A stretch of DNA of 64,000 nt from Candidatus Neomarinimicrobiota bacterium (GCA_021734025.1 JAIPJS010000009.1:78390-142389); one strand, 5' to 3'. Positions 36,726 to 45,669 are shown, counted from the stretch's first letter. Numbers and translations: made by a program. Notes: generated by a model not told the origin, from the letters alone.

Positions 36726-38173
36726 TGCATCCCAATCAGATTTGATTTATCGCTCTCATCGTGACACTGGTGGCAACTGGGCGAATCCTGTTCTTCGACA
36801 TTCTGCTCGCAGGCAGATCCGTACGCCAGCGGAACAGGATACAACGTTCCATCCACCTTCAAGGTCTGCTGCCACCGTCCGTCCACTTTTTTCACCGAAG
36901 GAAACAGTGTTCCGCGTTTCGTAACCGCCACGGTGTCGCCAACCTGTGGTGAGATGTGTTCGTTGATATCCGCGATGAACACATCTTCCTGCTCCAGCGA
37001 CTTTATCACCGCAAACTCCGGTGGCGATTCGATTGTGCCGTGACAGGTGGCGCACTGGACTTCCACAGCGGCTTTCTTCTCAGGATAGATATCACCATTG
37101 CCCATAATCTCGTTGTGGGTATGACAGTCGATGCAGTCCAGCGTCACCTCGCACGATGCATACTGTGCCATCGGGATGTAATAATCTTTGTGGCGCCGCT
37201 CCTGTTTGGACATAAACTGCATCGCACGCGGATCGAGGTCGTCCCGCTCGATGAACTCCATCTGCTTCAGCGAATATATGCCGCGATTGTGGCAGTGATT
37301 ACACTGGGTATAAGGAATCGAAACGGTCATTTCGTGTGCTTTTCCGTGTCCCGGCTCGGCAGCATCAATCGTCACATCTACACCTTTGTATAGTCCGTCT
37401 TTGTCGCTGAGAATATGACACGAAGCGCAACCGCTGGAGCGGTGATAGTACTCTTTGTCGATGCCCTCGCTGTTCAGATGACACCCAGATGTGAGACAGT
37501 TTTTCACGAACTTTGCCTCCATTGGATGAAGGTTTCCAGAGATGGAATCCTGCTCAATTTTTACAAAGATATCGCCGAGTTTGTTCGGAAAATCCGGATT
37601 CATCACCGAATCATCCTTTACAGCCCTCGTTCCGTATTCCGGATGCAGCGATCGAGAGATTCCAAATGTATAACGCACCTGCGCGATTGCACCGGCTTCT
37701 GTTGCCTGAAGACTTCTTTCCACCCGATCGATCATGTTGCGCCAGGACTCGTCGCCGGTGAATCCGGTGTGACACGCCACGCCTGTGGGACTCATTCCGC
37801 AACTCTGTCTTGCTGTGGAAAGTCCTGACGGATTTCTTCCACCGATTAGCGAGGCGTGGGCGCGATCCTTGTCCAGCGTCATCCCGTTGCCACCGTGGCA
37901 TGTCGTGCATCCAAACGACTCCACCGGATGGGATTCGCTGATCTGCTCTACACCTGTGTGGCAGGTCAGACACAGTTCCGGTTCGCCGGTGAGCGTCGGT
38001 GTTATCGAGATGATCTTAATATCTGCAGAATCTGACAGACTCGCCTGCGAATAGTACTCGTTCTGATACTGTTTCCAATCTGTTCTGCTCTCTTTTTGGT
38101 AGACCAGATAACTGGCGAGGATGAGCAGGATGGCTGTGAGCATGTAGGTGGTATTTGTATTAATACTTTTCAT
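36722..38173 (-). CDS. Periplasmic multiheme cytochrome c (at least seven hemes)
   Basis: 483 residues from ATG 38173, with an N-terminal membrane anchor (about 11-25). A longer frame from 38254 would overlap cytochrome b and put a nonsense-looking stretch before the anchor. Seven CXXCH sites are visible: CLTCH, CTTCH, CASCH, CNHCH, CIDCH, CATCH and CHQCH. In addition there are CLTSGCH (C-x4-CH) and C-x8-CH in CGMSPTGVACH, which may be unusual heme sites. Several free histidines suit bis-His ligation. Between a cytochrome b and a Rieske gene it takes the place of cytochrome c1, so it is likely the electron exit of this complex. It is anchored, with the heme domain in the periplasm. Confidence 0.85.
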   Translation of the reverse strand: MKSINTNTTYMLTAILLILASYLVYQKESRTDWKQYQNEYYSQASLSDSADIKIISITPTLTGEPELCLTCHTGVEQISESHPVESFGCTTCHGGNGMTLDKDRAHASLIGGRNPSGLSTARQSCGMSPTGVACHTGFTGDESWRNMIDRVERSLQATEAGAIAQVRYTFGISRSLHPEYGTRAVKDDSVMNPDFPNKLGDIFVKIEQDSISGNLHPMEAKFVKNCLTSGCHLNSEGIDKEYYHRSSGCASCHILSDKDGLYKGVDVTIDAAEPGHGKAHEMTVSIPYTQCNHCHNRGIYSLKQMEFIERDDLDPRAMQFMSKQERRHKDYYIPMAQYASCEVTLDCIDCHTHNEIMGNGDIYPEKKAAVEVQCATCHGTIESPPEFAVIKSLEQEDVFIADINEHISPQVGDTVAVTKRGTLFPSVKKVDGRWQQTLKVDGTLYPVPLAYGSACEQNVEEQDSPSCHQCHDESDKSNLIGMQ

Positions 38174-38188
38174 TATGAAATGTGCGTT

Positions 38189-38208
38189 GGCAGCCCTGCA
38201 GGGCTGCC
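38189..38208. other. 20-bp perfect palindrome between cytochrome b and multiheme genes
   Basis: GGCAGCCCTG followed by its exact reverse complement, in the 46-base gap. It can form a hairpin just upstream of the multiheme start codon and resembles the GGTAGCTC hairpin at 52976-53002. It could slow translation or process the transcript. Confidence 0.5.
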
Positions 38209-38219
38209 AGCGCTTGAGA

Positions 38220-39257
38220 TTATACCACCACCTCCGCCAGCATCGTGCCGCCAATGAATGCCAGCGTTAACACAAATGTTAACCAAAAGCGCTTTCGCGG
38301 TTCAGGCGACCAGATTCCTTGAAGATCATCCTTTTTGTCGAGGTACGGCATCGCCGCCCAGAATATCAGAATCGCAATAGGGATCACTATCCCAGCAATA
38401 ACTGGGGGCAGATACCGGAGCAGAAACTGGATGCCCAAAAATATCCACGGCGCCTGGACTTCTGTGAGCTGCGGACTACTCTCAACGGATAATCCGAGGT
38501 GAGGCGTCCAGAAGACGGAGAGAAGGATCAGTCCAACGAGTGCCGCGAGCATAAACAGCACTTCCTTCTTCACCAGCTGCTCTCTGGTAATCGACGCCGG
38601 ACGCGAATTGCCCTTTTTCCTCGAAATCCCGCCGTCCTTGCGTATCCGATAGATGTGATAGACAACCAGAATTGTCGCGATGAACGGCAGACCGAAGATG
38701 TGCCAGCCGTAGAATCGCAGCAAAGTGGTACCGGTGATTTCAGCTCCGCCGACGATGAACTCATATAACCCTGCTCCAATCACCGGAATGGTCTTAATCA
38801 GGTTCGTCCCAACGACCAGCGCCCAATGTGATTCTGCATCCCTCCGGAGGGGGAACCCCGTAAAATCGGTAATAAACAACAATACTAACAGAATCAGTCC
38901 GATCTGGAAATTGAACGATCGTCCCCTGAGGTAGCCGCCGGTCAGCACGATTCTGAGCATGTGAAGCACCGCTGTGATCACCAGTACCTGTGCCGACCAG
39001 AAATGCAGATTCCGAATGTACCAGCCATATGGAATCACCGTGGCGATCTGTTCCATGGAGGCGTGGGCGCTCTCCGGCGTCGGTGAATACTGAAACAACA
39101 GAACAATCCCGGTGATGGTCGTCAGCAAGAACGAGAAAATTGCCAGTCCGCCTAAACCGAACGTATAACTGAACTTCGTCGACGATTCCGGAATCCGCGG
39201 CGGATGAAGGTGCAACAGGAATTTGAGGAGGACGGATTTAGTTTTCGATTTACTCAT
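38220..39257 (-). CDS. Cytochrome b of a Rieske/b complex, b6-type heme spacing
   Basis: 345 residues from ATG 39257 (GGAGG 6 bases upstream, which would otherwise be read as coding). About eight membrane helices. The b-heme ligands are H85/H99 (14 apart) and H186/H201 (15 apart); the 15-residue second interval is the cytochrome b6 rather than bc1 pattern. Other conserved points are PYGWYIRNLHFWSA, GGYLRGR and DFTGFPLRRD. The C-terminal third (about 225-345) adds membrane helices including the FLLRYLPPVIAG stretch, like subunit IV fused or shortened. It oxidises quinol and works with the Rieske and multiheme proteins encoded downstream. Confidence 0.9.
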   Translation of the reverse strand: MSKSKTKSVLLKFLLHLHPPRIPESSTKFSYTFGLGGLAIFSFLLTTITGIVLLFQYSPTPESAHASMEQIATVIPYGWYIRNLHFWSAQVLVITAVLHMLRIVLTGGYLRGRSFNFQIGLILLVLLFITDFTGFPLRRDAESHWALVVGTNLIKTIPVIGAGLYEFIVGGAEITGTTLLRFYGWHIFGLPFIATILVVYHIYRIRKDGGISRKKGNSRPASITREQLVKKEVLFMLAALVGLILLSVFWTPHLGLSVESSPQLTEVQAPWIFLGIQFLLRYLPPVIAGIVIPIAILIFWAAMPYLDKKDDLQGIWSPEPRKRFWLTFVLTLAFIGGTMLAEVVV

Positions 39258-39616
39258 AAGCCTCCTACCATTCACTAAGAAAAGTCATCTTGAGCGGAAT
39301 CCCCGGCAGTTGCCGGGGATGGAGTCGAAAGATCTCATCATTTTTTCTCCGGAATATTTTTTAATGAGATTTCTCGAATCGCCCCGATTAAAATCGGGGC
39401 TCCCTCGAAATGACTCATTCTTCTTCCCGGGGAGTTCACTCTTCGACGAACTCACAGTGACTCCTCTATACGTCTTTTTCAGGTTTTCACCGGCGTCTTA
39501 TCCTTCGACAAGCTCAGGATGACGCCTCGGAAAGTCACTCTGAGCTTGTCGAAGAGCGGCTTTTCGAGGAATTTATGGTTCAATACTGTCATCTCTCTCG
39601 CCTAAAGTGAATTCAT
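39258..39616. repeat. 359-base intergenic region made of inverted repeats
   Basis: It holds ATCCCCGGCA/TGCCGGGGAT (39299-39320), GCCCCGATT/AATCGGGGC (39381-39400) and TTCGACAAGCTCA/TGAGCTTGTCGAA (39504-39516 with 39541-39553). The last is a common dispersed element in bacterial genomes. It separates the PsrABC-like genes from the b/multiheme/Rieske genes, so readthrough between the two is uncertain. No gene seen. Confidence 0.65.
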
Positions 39617-40594
39617 TTAATAATGCGGCAAAAAGTGCGATACCTGTCCGGCATAAACAAATACGTACCGTAACATTAGCCCACCGATAATAACCAAGCC
39701 GCCACTTATCATACCGAGATTAATGCGCATCTTTGGCATGTGCTTTTTCACCACCAGATGCCACAACTCGTAAATTTCAATGGACAGCGGTATCAGTATC
39801 CCGATGAGGATAACGCCGATCCAGAACTGCGCTGTGAATTCGCCACCCATGATCAGTCCGACTGCTTCTTTGTGGCTCCATGTGGACAGCGTCTGGTGCA
39901 GCAGAAACGGGATAATCATAAAAATCTCGAACACAATCAGTACCGTATCTACGGAGTTGAGCAGCACCTTCTCGTGATACGATTCCGAGTGTCGTGTCAT
40001 GATGGCGCTGATCACCAGGATTGCACCGACGCCGGTGGACATCGCCGAGAAGAGAAACAGCTGTGCCACCATGGGCGTGTTCCAGAACGGACGCGCCGGG
40101 ACGGCTCCGAGCAGCACACCGGTATACATCGCTACGCCGACCGAGAGTGGTAATCCAACTGCTCCGAGAATGAGGCGCCAGCGACAGTTTTCCCCTGGTG
40201 TGAGTTTTGTCCAGTTTTTCAATCTGATGATATCCTTGAGTGATCGCGGCACACGCACGAAATTGCTGTACGGTTTCGGGAGCCAGAGCAGGAAATAAGC
40301 CAGGCTAATGACGATGAAGATGCTGAGCAGCCAGCTTCCGATGGACATGGGAGACGTCCACTGAATCCCTGCAAAAAGCCGCCAGAACCTGAGCGGTTTC
40401 CCCAGGTCAAACAGGAGTAGCGACGTGCCGATAATTACCGGGAATGGCGCGATGTAGGCGCCGACCTTTGCGACGGTGCCGTACTTCTGTCCTCCCAAGT
40501 AGTTTGCCAGTCCGGATGTGGCAAATGCGCCGGCGCTTATCCCTGCTAAAAAGAGGTAGTTGACGATGAGCCAGTTCCAGTGGAATTCCGTCAT
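39617..40594 (-). CDS. NrfD/PsrC-type quinone-binding membrane subunit
   Basis: A 325-residue polytopic protein with about eight to nine helices and the NrfD-family start FHWNWLIVNYLFLAGISAGAFATSGLANYL. It anchors the molybdenum and Fe-S subunits at the periplasmic face and exchanges electrons with the quinone pool. It overlaps the Fe-S subunit gene by four bases (ATGA at 40591-40594). Polysulfide reductase PsrC is the best-studied relative; the group also serves sulfite, tetrathionate and arsenate enzymes, so the substrate cannot be read from this subunit. Confidence 0.88.
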   Translation of the reverse strand: MTEFHWNWLIVNYLFLAGISAGAFATSGLANYLGGQKYGTVAKVGAYIAPFPVIIGTSLLLFDLGKPLRFWRLFAGIQWTSPMSIGSWLLSIFIVISLAYFLLWLPKPYSNFVRVPRSLKDIIRLKNWTKLTPGENCRWRLILGAVGLPLSVGVAMYTGVLLGAVPARPFWNTPMVAQLFLFSAMSTGVGAILVISAIMTRHSESYHEKVLLNSVDTVLIVFEIFMIIPFLLHQTLSTWSHKEAVGLIMGGEFTAQFWIGVILIGILIPLSIEIYELWHLVVKKHMPKMRINLGMISGGLVIIGGLMLRYVFVYAGQVSHFLPHY

Positions 40595-41157
40595 GCTTTT
40601 CGTCCTCCCTTGTAGATATAATACACCGCCGGCTCGGTACCTGCGGCCTCGTAAACGCGATAATAATCGTTGGTCGCCAGCAGTTTGGAGACCTTGCTGC
40701 CGGGATCGTTGATATCACCAAAATGCCGTGCATCGCCGATGCAGGTCGCCACACACGCGGGCTCCTCGCCCTGGTAGACGCGGTGGACGCACGCCGTACA
40801 CTTATCGGTGACCCCAGTCTCTTCGTTGAAATAGCGCGCGTCGTACGGACACGCTTCGATACAGTACTTGCACCCGATACAGACATCCTGATCTACCATC
40901 ACCAAACCGTCATCCCGACGATAGGTAGCGCCCACCGGACAGACCCGCTCGCACGGCGGATTCTCACAGTGCATGCACTGTCCCGGCTCAAAGGACATCC
41001 CCACATCCGGGAACGTGCCCTTGATGCCGATCTGATGCACCCAGTTCCGGTGATGTCCCACCGGCACGTTGTTTTCCACCGAGCAGGAGACCATGCACGC
41101 CTTGCAGTCGATGCAGCGTTCCGTTTCAATCACAAATGCAAATCGCTTCGTTGCCAT
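40591..41157 (-). CDS. Four-cluster [4Fe-4S] ferredoxin subunit (PsrB-like)
   Basis: A 188-residue electron-transfer subunit with four CxxCxxCxxxC-type cluster motifs. The first reads CIDCKACMVSC (C15, C18, C21, C25); the others include CMHCENPPCERVC and CIGCKYCIEAC. There is no signal peptide, so like PsrB it should be exported with the Tat-bearing catalytic subunit. It lies 13 bases after psrA and passes electrons between the molybdenum subunit and the NrfD-type membrane subunit. Confidence 0.9.
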   Translation of the reverse strand: MATKRFAFVIETERCIDCKACMVSCSVENNVPVGHHRNWVHQIGIKGTFPDVGMSFEPGQCMHCENPPCERVCPVGATYRRDDGLVMVDQDVCIGCKYCIEACPYDARYFNEETGVTDKCTACVHRVYQGEEPACVATCIGDARHFGDINDPGSKVSKLLATNDYYRVYEAAGTEPAVYYIYKGGRKA

Positions 41158-41170
41158 AATCTATTCCCGT

Positions 41171-43393
41171 TTATGCTTTGTACACTTTGACGAATGTCTG
41201 AGACAGCGCCTGGCTTCCGGAAACCGGATCGGTATATGACTTATGCAGATCCGAGTCGCTTACGCCTTCGTTAAACGCTGTGCGTAGTCCTTTGGAAACG
41301 TGCCCGAATCCTGCCACCATGAAGACGCTGTCCGGGCGGATTCCCTCGGTGACATACGCCTTGGTCTTCACCTTCCCGATTTCGCTCTCCACATAGATGT
41401 CGTCGCCATTTTCAATTCCGCGCTTTTCCGCCTCCCTGGTGTTGATCCAGAGCGGATTCTCCGGGAAAAGATCGTGCAAATATTCGTTGTTCTGCGTGGC
41501 AAACTGGGTATGAGTTGCGACCTTTCCGGTAAGCAGATAGAATTGGTTCTCCGATGGCGTCATCGGCTCCTGCCAGTGCGGGACGCCTTTCATTCCCAAC
41601 TGCTCCAGCACTGTAGACGAAAGTTCCACCTTTCCGGTCTTGGTGCCGAAGTGGAGTTCATCAGAATGCTCCGCAGCGTGCTCCTTCTCTACGGTGAAAT
41701 GTCCCTTGCTCTTGAGTTCATCCAGAGTGACATCCAGTGGCTTGATCTGCTGTGTGATGTAGTCCTCCTCGCCCTCGTACTGGAAGTACTCTTCGAGTCC
41801 CAGTCGCTTGCCGATCTCCTGGAAAATCCAGAGTCCCGGCTTGGAGTCGAAAAGAGGCTCGATGACCGGCTGCCGGATGAAGACCGAGTCCTCCATGACC
41901 ATGAGCGGATCGTAGCGCTCCAGGTAGGTGGCTTCCGGCAGGATGACGTCCGAGTAATACGCGGTGTCGTTCATGATGATGTCGATGGTCACGATGAAGT
42001 CGAGTTTGGAGAACGCCTCCAGCGTCTTGCGCCGATCGGAGATGGAACTCAGCGGATTCTGTCTGTAGATGAACCAACCGTGCGCCTGATACGGTTTCCC
42101 GGTGAGGATGGCATCGCGGTTTTTCTGGAAAATGCCGAGTTTCAGCGGCACTACCGGATGCTGCCACGGAACGCCGTCCAGTCGCAATGCTCTCACTCTG
42201 GGATACGGCGGCTGCGGGATGCCTCCCAGTTCCACACCTTCGCCCTCGCCTGCTGCCGGTTGCAGCGAACCGGGTTGCGACCAGCATCCGCAAATAGCAT
42301 TCAGTATGGCAATAGCGCGCTCTGTCTGGAACGAGTTCTCGAAGTTGGACGTGCGCCAGTTGGGATGGGCAAATGCTCTCGGCGCCGCCACGGAGAATTC
42401 CCGGGCGATCCTACGGATGTTCTCAGCGGGTACATCGCACCGCTGTTCTGCCCACTCGGGCGTGTACTGCCGGACTTCCTTTGCCAGTTGGTCAAATCCG
42501 TGGGTGTACTCTTCCACGAATTCGTGATCGTACCAGTCGTTCTTGATAATCTCGTGCAACATAGCGAGATAAAACGCCAGATCGTTGCCCGGCTTGATCG
42601 GCACCCACTCCGTCGCCCGCGCTGCCGTCTTGGTAAACCGCGGATCAAGGACAACAACCTTCGCGCCCTTCGCTAATGCCTCCACCAGATCCTGTGTCTC
42701 AGAGTTGGAGATCGCTTCCATAAGATTCCGTCCGGTATAGATGACGTAATCGGTGTCACTGTAGTCCCGTCCTGGTTCATCCAGTCCCCAGGTGAGGCTG
42801 TTGGCGGTGATCATCGCGTTAAAGCAGAGTCCGCGCTGGGTGCCGTAATTGGGACTCCCGTACGCCCGCAACAGATTCTCGAACTGCTGCTGGATCAGGT
42901 TGTGCGTGGTGGAGAAGATCATCGACTCCGCGCCGTACTTCTCCTTGAGTTCGTTCATCCGGGCGGCGGTGTAATCCAGCGCCTCTTCCCAGGTCACCTT
43001 GCGGAATTTCCCCTCGCCGCGTTTGCCGACGCGGATCAGCGGTGTCTTCACCCGATCCGGATCGTAGGTCATGCCGAGTCCGGCCTGTCCCCGCGGACAA
43101 AGTTTCCCGCGCGAGTGCGGGTGGTCTGGATTGCCCTCCAGTTTGGTGATTTTGCCGTCCCGCACCTTGGCAATCACTCCACAACGCCAGACGCACATTT
43201 CGCATAGCGTGTGGACTTCGCCATCGGGGATGGTGGTCTTTGCTACGTCCCCATGTTTGGCGGCGTACGCCTGGAGCTTGTCAAAGCCGAGTCCCGTCAG
43301 CGACGCGCCAGCCGCACCAGCGGCACTCAGCCCGAGGAACTTCCTCCGTGACATGGAATATTGCACAATATCGTCTCTCTCATCCTTACTCAT
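41171..43393 (-). CDS. Tat-exported molybdopterin oxidoreductase (PsrA/PhsA-like catalytic subunit)
   Basis: A 740-residue DMSO-reductase-family catalytic subunit. Tat signal MSRRKFLGLSAAGAAGASL (14-32), [4Fe-4S] ligands C64, C67, C71 and C99, and a probable molybdenum-ligating Cys190 in TQRGLCFNAM. The molydopterin-binding C-terminal domain contains the FYLLTGKVATHTQFATQN and VFMVAGFGHVSKGL segments. A cysteine ligand and this architecture point to the polysulfide/thiosulfate reductase branch; tetrathionate, sulfite or arsenate use cannot be excluded. Two YeeE/YedE sulfur transporters directly upstream favour a sulfur substrate. It likely uses the bis-MGD cofactor. Confidence 0.9.
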   Translation of the reverse strand: MSKDERDDIVQYSMSRRKFLGLSAAGAAGASLTGLGFDKLQAYAAKHGDVAKTTIPDGEVHTLCEMCVWRCGVIAKVRDGKITKLEGNPDHPHSRGKLCPRGQAGLGMTYDPDRVKTPLIRVGKRGEGKFRKVTWEEALDYTAARMNELKEKYGAESMIFSTTHNLIQQQFENLLRAYGSPNYGTQRGLCFNAMITANSLTWGLDEPGRDYSDTDYVIYTGRNLMEAISNSETQDLVEALAKGAKVVVLDPRFTKTAARATEWVPIKPGNDLAFYLAMLHEIIKNDWYDHEFVEEYTHGFDQLAKEVRQYTPEWAEQRCDVPAENIRRIAREFSVAAPRAFAHPNWRTSNFENSFQTERAIAILNAICGCWSQPGSLQPAAGEGEGVELGGIPQPPYPRVRALRLDGVPWQHPVVPLKLGIFQKNRDAILTGKPYQAHGWFIYRQNPLSSISDRRKTLEAFSKLDFIVTIDIIMNDTAYYSDVILPEATYLERYDPLMVMEDSVFIRQPVIEPLFDSKPGLWIFQEIGKRLGLEEYFQYEGEEDYITQQIKPLDVTLDELKSKGHFTVEKEHAAEHSDELHFGTKTGKVELSSTVLEQLGMKGVPHWQEPMTPSENQFYLLTGKVATHTQFATQNNEYLHDLFPENPLWINTREAEKRGIENGDDIYVESEIGKVKTKAYVTEGIRPDSVFMVAGFGHVSKGLRTAFNEGVSDSDLHKSYTDPVSGSQALSQTFVKVYKA

Positions 43394-43425
43394 GTTGTTG
43401 CCTTTGTTATTCGATTAACAACTTT

Positions 43426-43546
43426 GCACGCAGATGACGCTGATTAAAAAGATGACCGCTGATAAAAAGCATGTAATAAATTTTATTGTTTTCGTCTTTC
43501 GTTTTTCATCTGTGTTCATCCTGCCGTTTCTGCGTCATCTGCGTGC
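43426..43546. repeat. Intergenic palindromic repeat, copy R2 (intact arms)
   Basis: Terminal arms GCACGCAGATGACGC and GCGTCATCTGCGTGC are exact reverse complements over 15 bp, 91 bases apart. The right end is 10 bases from the YeeE stop codon and the left end 32 bases from the psrA start. It is the most symmetrical member of the family. Confidence 0.88.
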
Positions 43547-43556
43547 TATTTTTTCC

Positions 43557-44105
43557 TTACTTAATACCCTTCTTCTCCAGGAAGTAAAACAGCACCAGCG
43601 TCATCTGCACAAAGAAAAAGATGAACAGCCACTGGTTGACGTCCAGCCATTCCGGGATGGTGATGGAGCCGATGTTCCCGATGCTGGAGAGTTTGGTAAA
43701 TACCGACGTGTAGGTCTGTCCAAAGATGTATGCGCCGGTCAGAAATCCCAGTCCGCCGGGAATGAGATAATCCAGGCTGCCCTGTCCTATGCCTCCTGCA
43801 ACTGTGCCGGGACAAAATCCCGCTGCCGCCATCCCGACGCCAAATATTGCTCCGCCGACAAAATTCCCGAGAAAGTAGGTCGGATTCACGTTGGACAGAC
43901 TCAGCGCTCCCATACCCTTCAGAATAAATATCAGCGGCATGGCGGTGATCAGCGTGGTCAGCATAAACTTGAGCACCGACAGATCTTTGAAGCGGAACAC
44001 GTTAACGATCTTACTGTACTTGGTGAGTTGCGCCTTCTGCAGCGCGATCCCGAAGGCGATCCCAAGAATCAGACTCCAGATAAATTCCCACAGTGTCAGT
44101 TCCAT
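43557..44105 (-). CDS. YeeE/YedE-family sulfur transporter, second half-size protein
   Basis: A 182-residue membrane protein with about five helices. It holds the family motif GMAAAGFCPGTVAGGIGQGSLDYLIPGG with the conserved cysteine implicated in thiosulfate relay in YeeE. Half-size proteins of this family usually occur as pairs, and its partner is encoded next to it. It should move a sulfur compound such as thiosulfate across the inner membrane. It sits between the partner gene and the PsrA-like gene. Confidence 0.85.
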   Translation of the reverse strand: MELTLWEFIWSLILGIAFGIALQKAQLTKYSKIVNVFRFKDLSVLKFMLTTLITAMPLIFILKGMGALSLSNVNPTYFLGNFVGGAIFGVGMAAAGFCPGTVAGGIGQGSLDYLIPGGLGFLTGAYIFGQTYTSVFTKLSSIGNIGSITIPEWLDVNQWLFIFFFVQMTLVLFYFLEKKGIK

Positions 44106-44169
44106 AATTTTTTGTCCTTATTCATCTTAATCATAATCGTAATCTTACTCTTAATCTTGTTTATTGGAC
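44106..44169. repeat. Tandem AATCTTA/AATCGTA array between the two YeeE genes
   Basis: Imperfect six- to seven-base units (CTTAATCATAATCGTAATC and further units to about 44157). Similar arrays are found at 31337-31370, 54797-54825 and in 61455-61560. Confidence 0.7.
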
Positions 44170-44703
44170 TTACCACTTCTTCCCATAGATCAGCAGCGAT
44201 GTCAGGATCCCTGTAGTAAAAAGTCCCCCGATAAAAATGAGCCCTGAGGGCGCCAGCTGCATGGTGCCGGATATGGCGAGTCCGCTGGTGCATCCGCCGG
44301 CGAGTCCGGCTGAAAACTCCAGGATAATGCCACCGAGGAACGCCACGACCCATTTTTTCCATATTGCGGGACCGAACATGTCGATCCACTGTTCATCGGT
44401 GACGGTTCGCCAACGGAAATCACCGCTCATCTTTGAAGAAATGAATCCGCCGATGACCACGCCGAGCAGTATAATAACGGTAAAGTTTACCGCAGGCGGC
44501 GCCACAAATTTGAAGTACATGATGTCCACCGCTTTCGGGAAAACACCACTCAGTCCGAGCCCCACTAGTTTGCCAAACGCTGATGACGCCCCCAGCGGCT
44601 TGCTGATCATAATGAGCGCCAGCACGTTTACCAGTCCGAAGAAGACACCGGCTGCGTAGGGCGACCAGGTTTTCTTGCGCATCTGTTCAATTATCCAGTC
44701 CAT
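44170..44703 (-). CDS. YeeE/YedE-family sulfur transporter, first half-size protein
   Basis: A 177-residue membrane protein with about four to five helices. The motif FSAGLAGGCTSGLAISGTMQLAPSGLIF carries the second conserved family cysteine. An RBS (GGAGGA) stands 8 bases from the ATG, and the gene begins 9 bases after the triheme cytochrome stop. With its partner it makes a full-length YeeE equivalent. Context (MerR, PsrABC) suggests uptake of an inorganic sulfur compound, which is inference. Confidence 0.86.
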   Translation of the reverse strand: MDWIIEQMRKKTWSPYAAGVFFGLVNVLALIMISKPLGASSAFGKLVGLGLSGVFPKAVDIMYFKFVAPPAVNFTVIILLGVVIGGFISSKMSGDFRWRTVTDEQWIDMFGPAIWKKWVVAFLGGIILEFSAGLAGGCTSGLAISGTMQLAPSGLIFIGGLFTTGILTSLLIYGKKW

Positions 44704-44712
44704 AATGTCCTC

Positions 44713-45660
44713 CTACATCTTCCGGGCGAGCGTCAAGAGCACGTCCAGCTCGCTGTCGTTGAGCGTCTGCATTCTCTTCAGCAATTCCATGTCGACTCTT
44801 CCCAGCGATTTGATAAGCTTCTCCGATTCGCCATTCTGGCTGGTGATGGAAATAAGCGCATCAATTACCAGAGGATCGGCATCCTGTAGCTGATAGAAGA
44901 GTTGCCTGAGATTCGGACGCCGCTCCAGCACTGCGATCAATTCGTCTCTGGACTCGTCCGATGAGAGTGTTTGCGATTCGTCGTCAGCATCGGACGTTTC
45001 ATCGGCAATCTTCTTCACCTTCGCTTTGATCTCATCCCGGTTGAATCCCCAGTACATGCCAAGGAAGACGATACTCAGTCCAATAATCAGAACGATGAGG
45101 ATTGCGTTTCCGGTATTGATAGGATGCTCGTCGGGGTCTTCGTTTAACAGTTCGTTGAAGTCGACCACTTCTCCGCCGCTGGGCACCGAAACCGAAGTGA
45201 CCGGTTCGGATTTAGCAATATTCGTCGATTCACCAGAAGACTTCTCTTCGGCGGGTGCATCCGTGGCGACATCGTTGGAAGCAGTCTGTTCTGCACCGCC
45301 ACCGGATTCGTCAATCTCCACGTTCAGAATCTCTGCGTAGGTCTGCGCCCGATCGTTGTAATCATCCGGATGGCAGGAACTACAGGTATTGCCCGGTGTC
45401 TTCACCGGAATCATATTAATGCCCTCGTGGGCTTCCGCCTGCACCTTGGATGCCGTATTGCCGCCGTGGCAGAACTCACAGAAATCGCCGAAGGAGTGAT
45501 CCTTGTGCCAGTCCCCCTTTGTCATCACCGGCATGGCTCGCTTTACCTCGTGACAGGTCTTGCACGAGGAGAGGGACGCGCCGCACTGGGCGTAGACGGA
45601 GGACATGCTGCCGAAAAAGAGCAGCAGAAACATCCCGATCCACCATAGTTTGCCTTTCAT
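44713..45660 (-). CDS. Membrane-spanning triheme cytochrome with cytoplasmic helical tail
   Basis: A 315-residue protein. It has a signal peptide (to about A24) and a periplasmic domain with three heme sites CKTCH (33-37), CEFCH (61-65) and CSSCH (93-97). An acidic low-complexity linker (about 110-175), one membrane helix (about 180-205, AILIVLIIGLSIVFLGMYWG) and a ~110-residue charged, helical cytoplasmic domain follow. The tail ends with LKRMQTLNDSELDVLLTLARKM and matches nothing I recognise. The layout would let periplasmic redox state be felt in the cytoplasm. The gene starts 9 bases after merR. Confidence 0.8.
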   Translation of the reverse strand: MKGKLWWIGMFLLLFFGSMSSVYAQCGASLSSCKTCHEVKRAMPVMTKGDWHKDHSFGDFCEFCHGGNTASKVQAEAHEGINMIPVKTPGNTCSSCHPDDYNDRAQTYAEILNVEIDESGGGAEQTASNDVATDAPAEEKSSGESTNIAKSEPVTSVSVPSGGEVVDFNELLNEDPDEHPINTGNAILIVLIIGLSIVFLGMYWGFNRDEIKAKVKKIADETSDADDESQTLSSDESRDELIAVLERRPNLRQLFYQLQDADPLVIDALISITSQNGESEKLIKSLGRVDMELLKRMQTLNDSELDVLLTLARKM

Positions 45661-45669
45661 AGGTTCTCC

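Noticed and set aside
38174..38254. N-terminal extension of the multiheme cytochrome
   Set aside because: It would precede the membrane anchor with an Arg/Trp/Cys-rich stretch that overlaps cytochrome b; the ATG at 38173 gives a proper anchor.
41300..42676. 458-codon open frame on the plus strand
   Set aside because: Antisense to the PsrA-like gene and contains no domain signature; long shadows are common opposite GC-rich genes.
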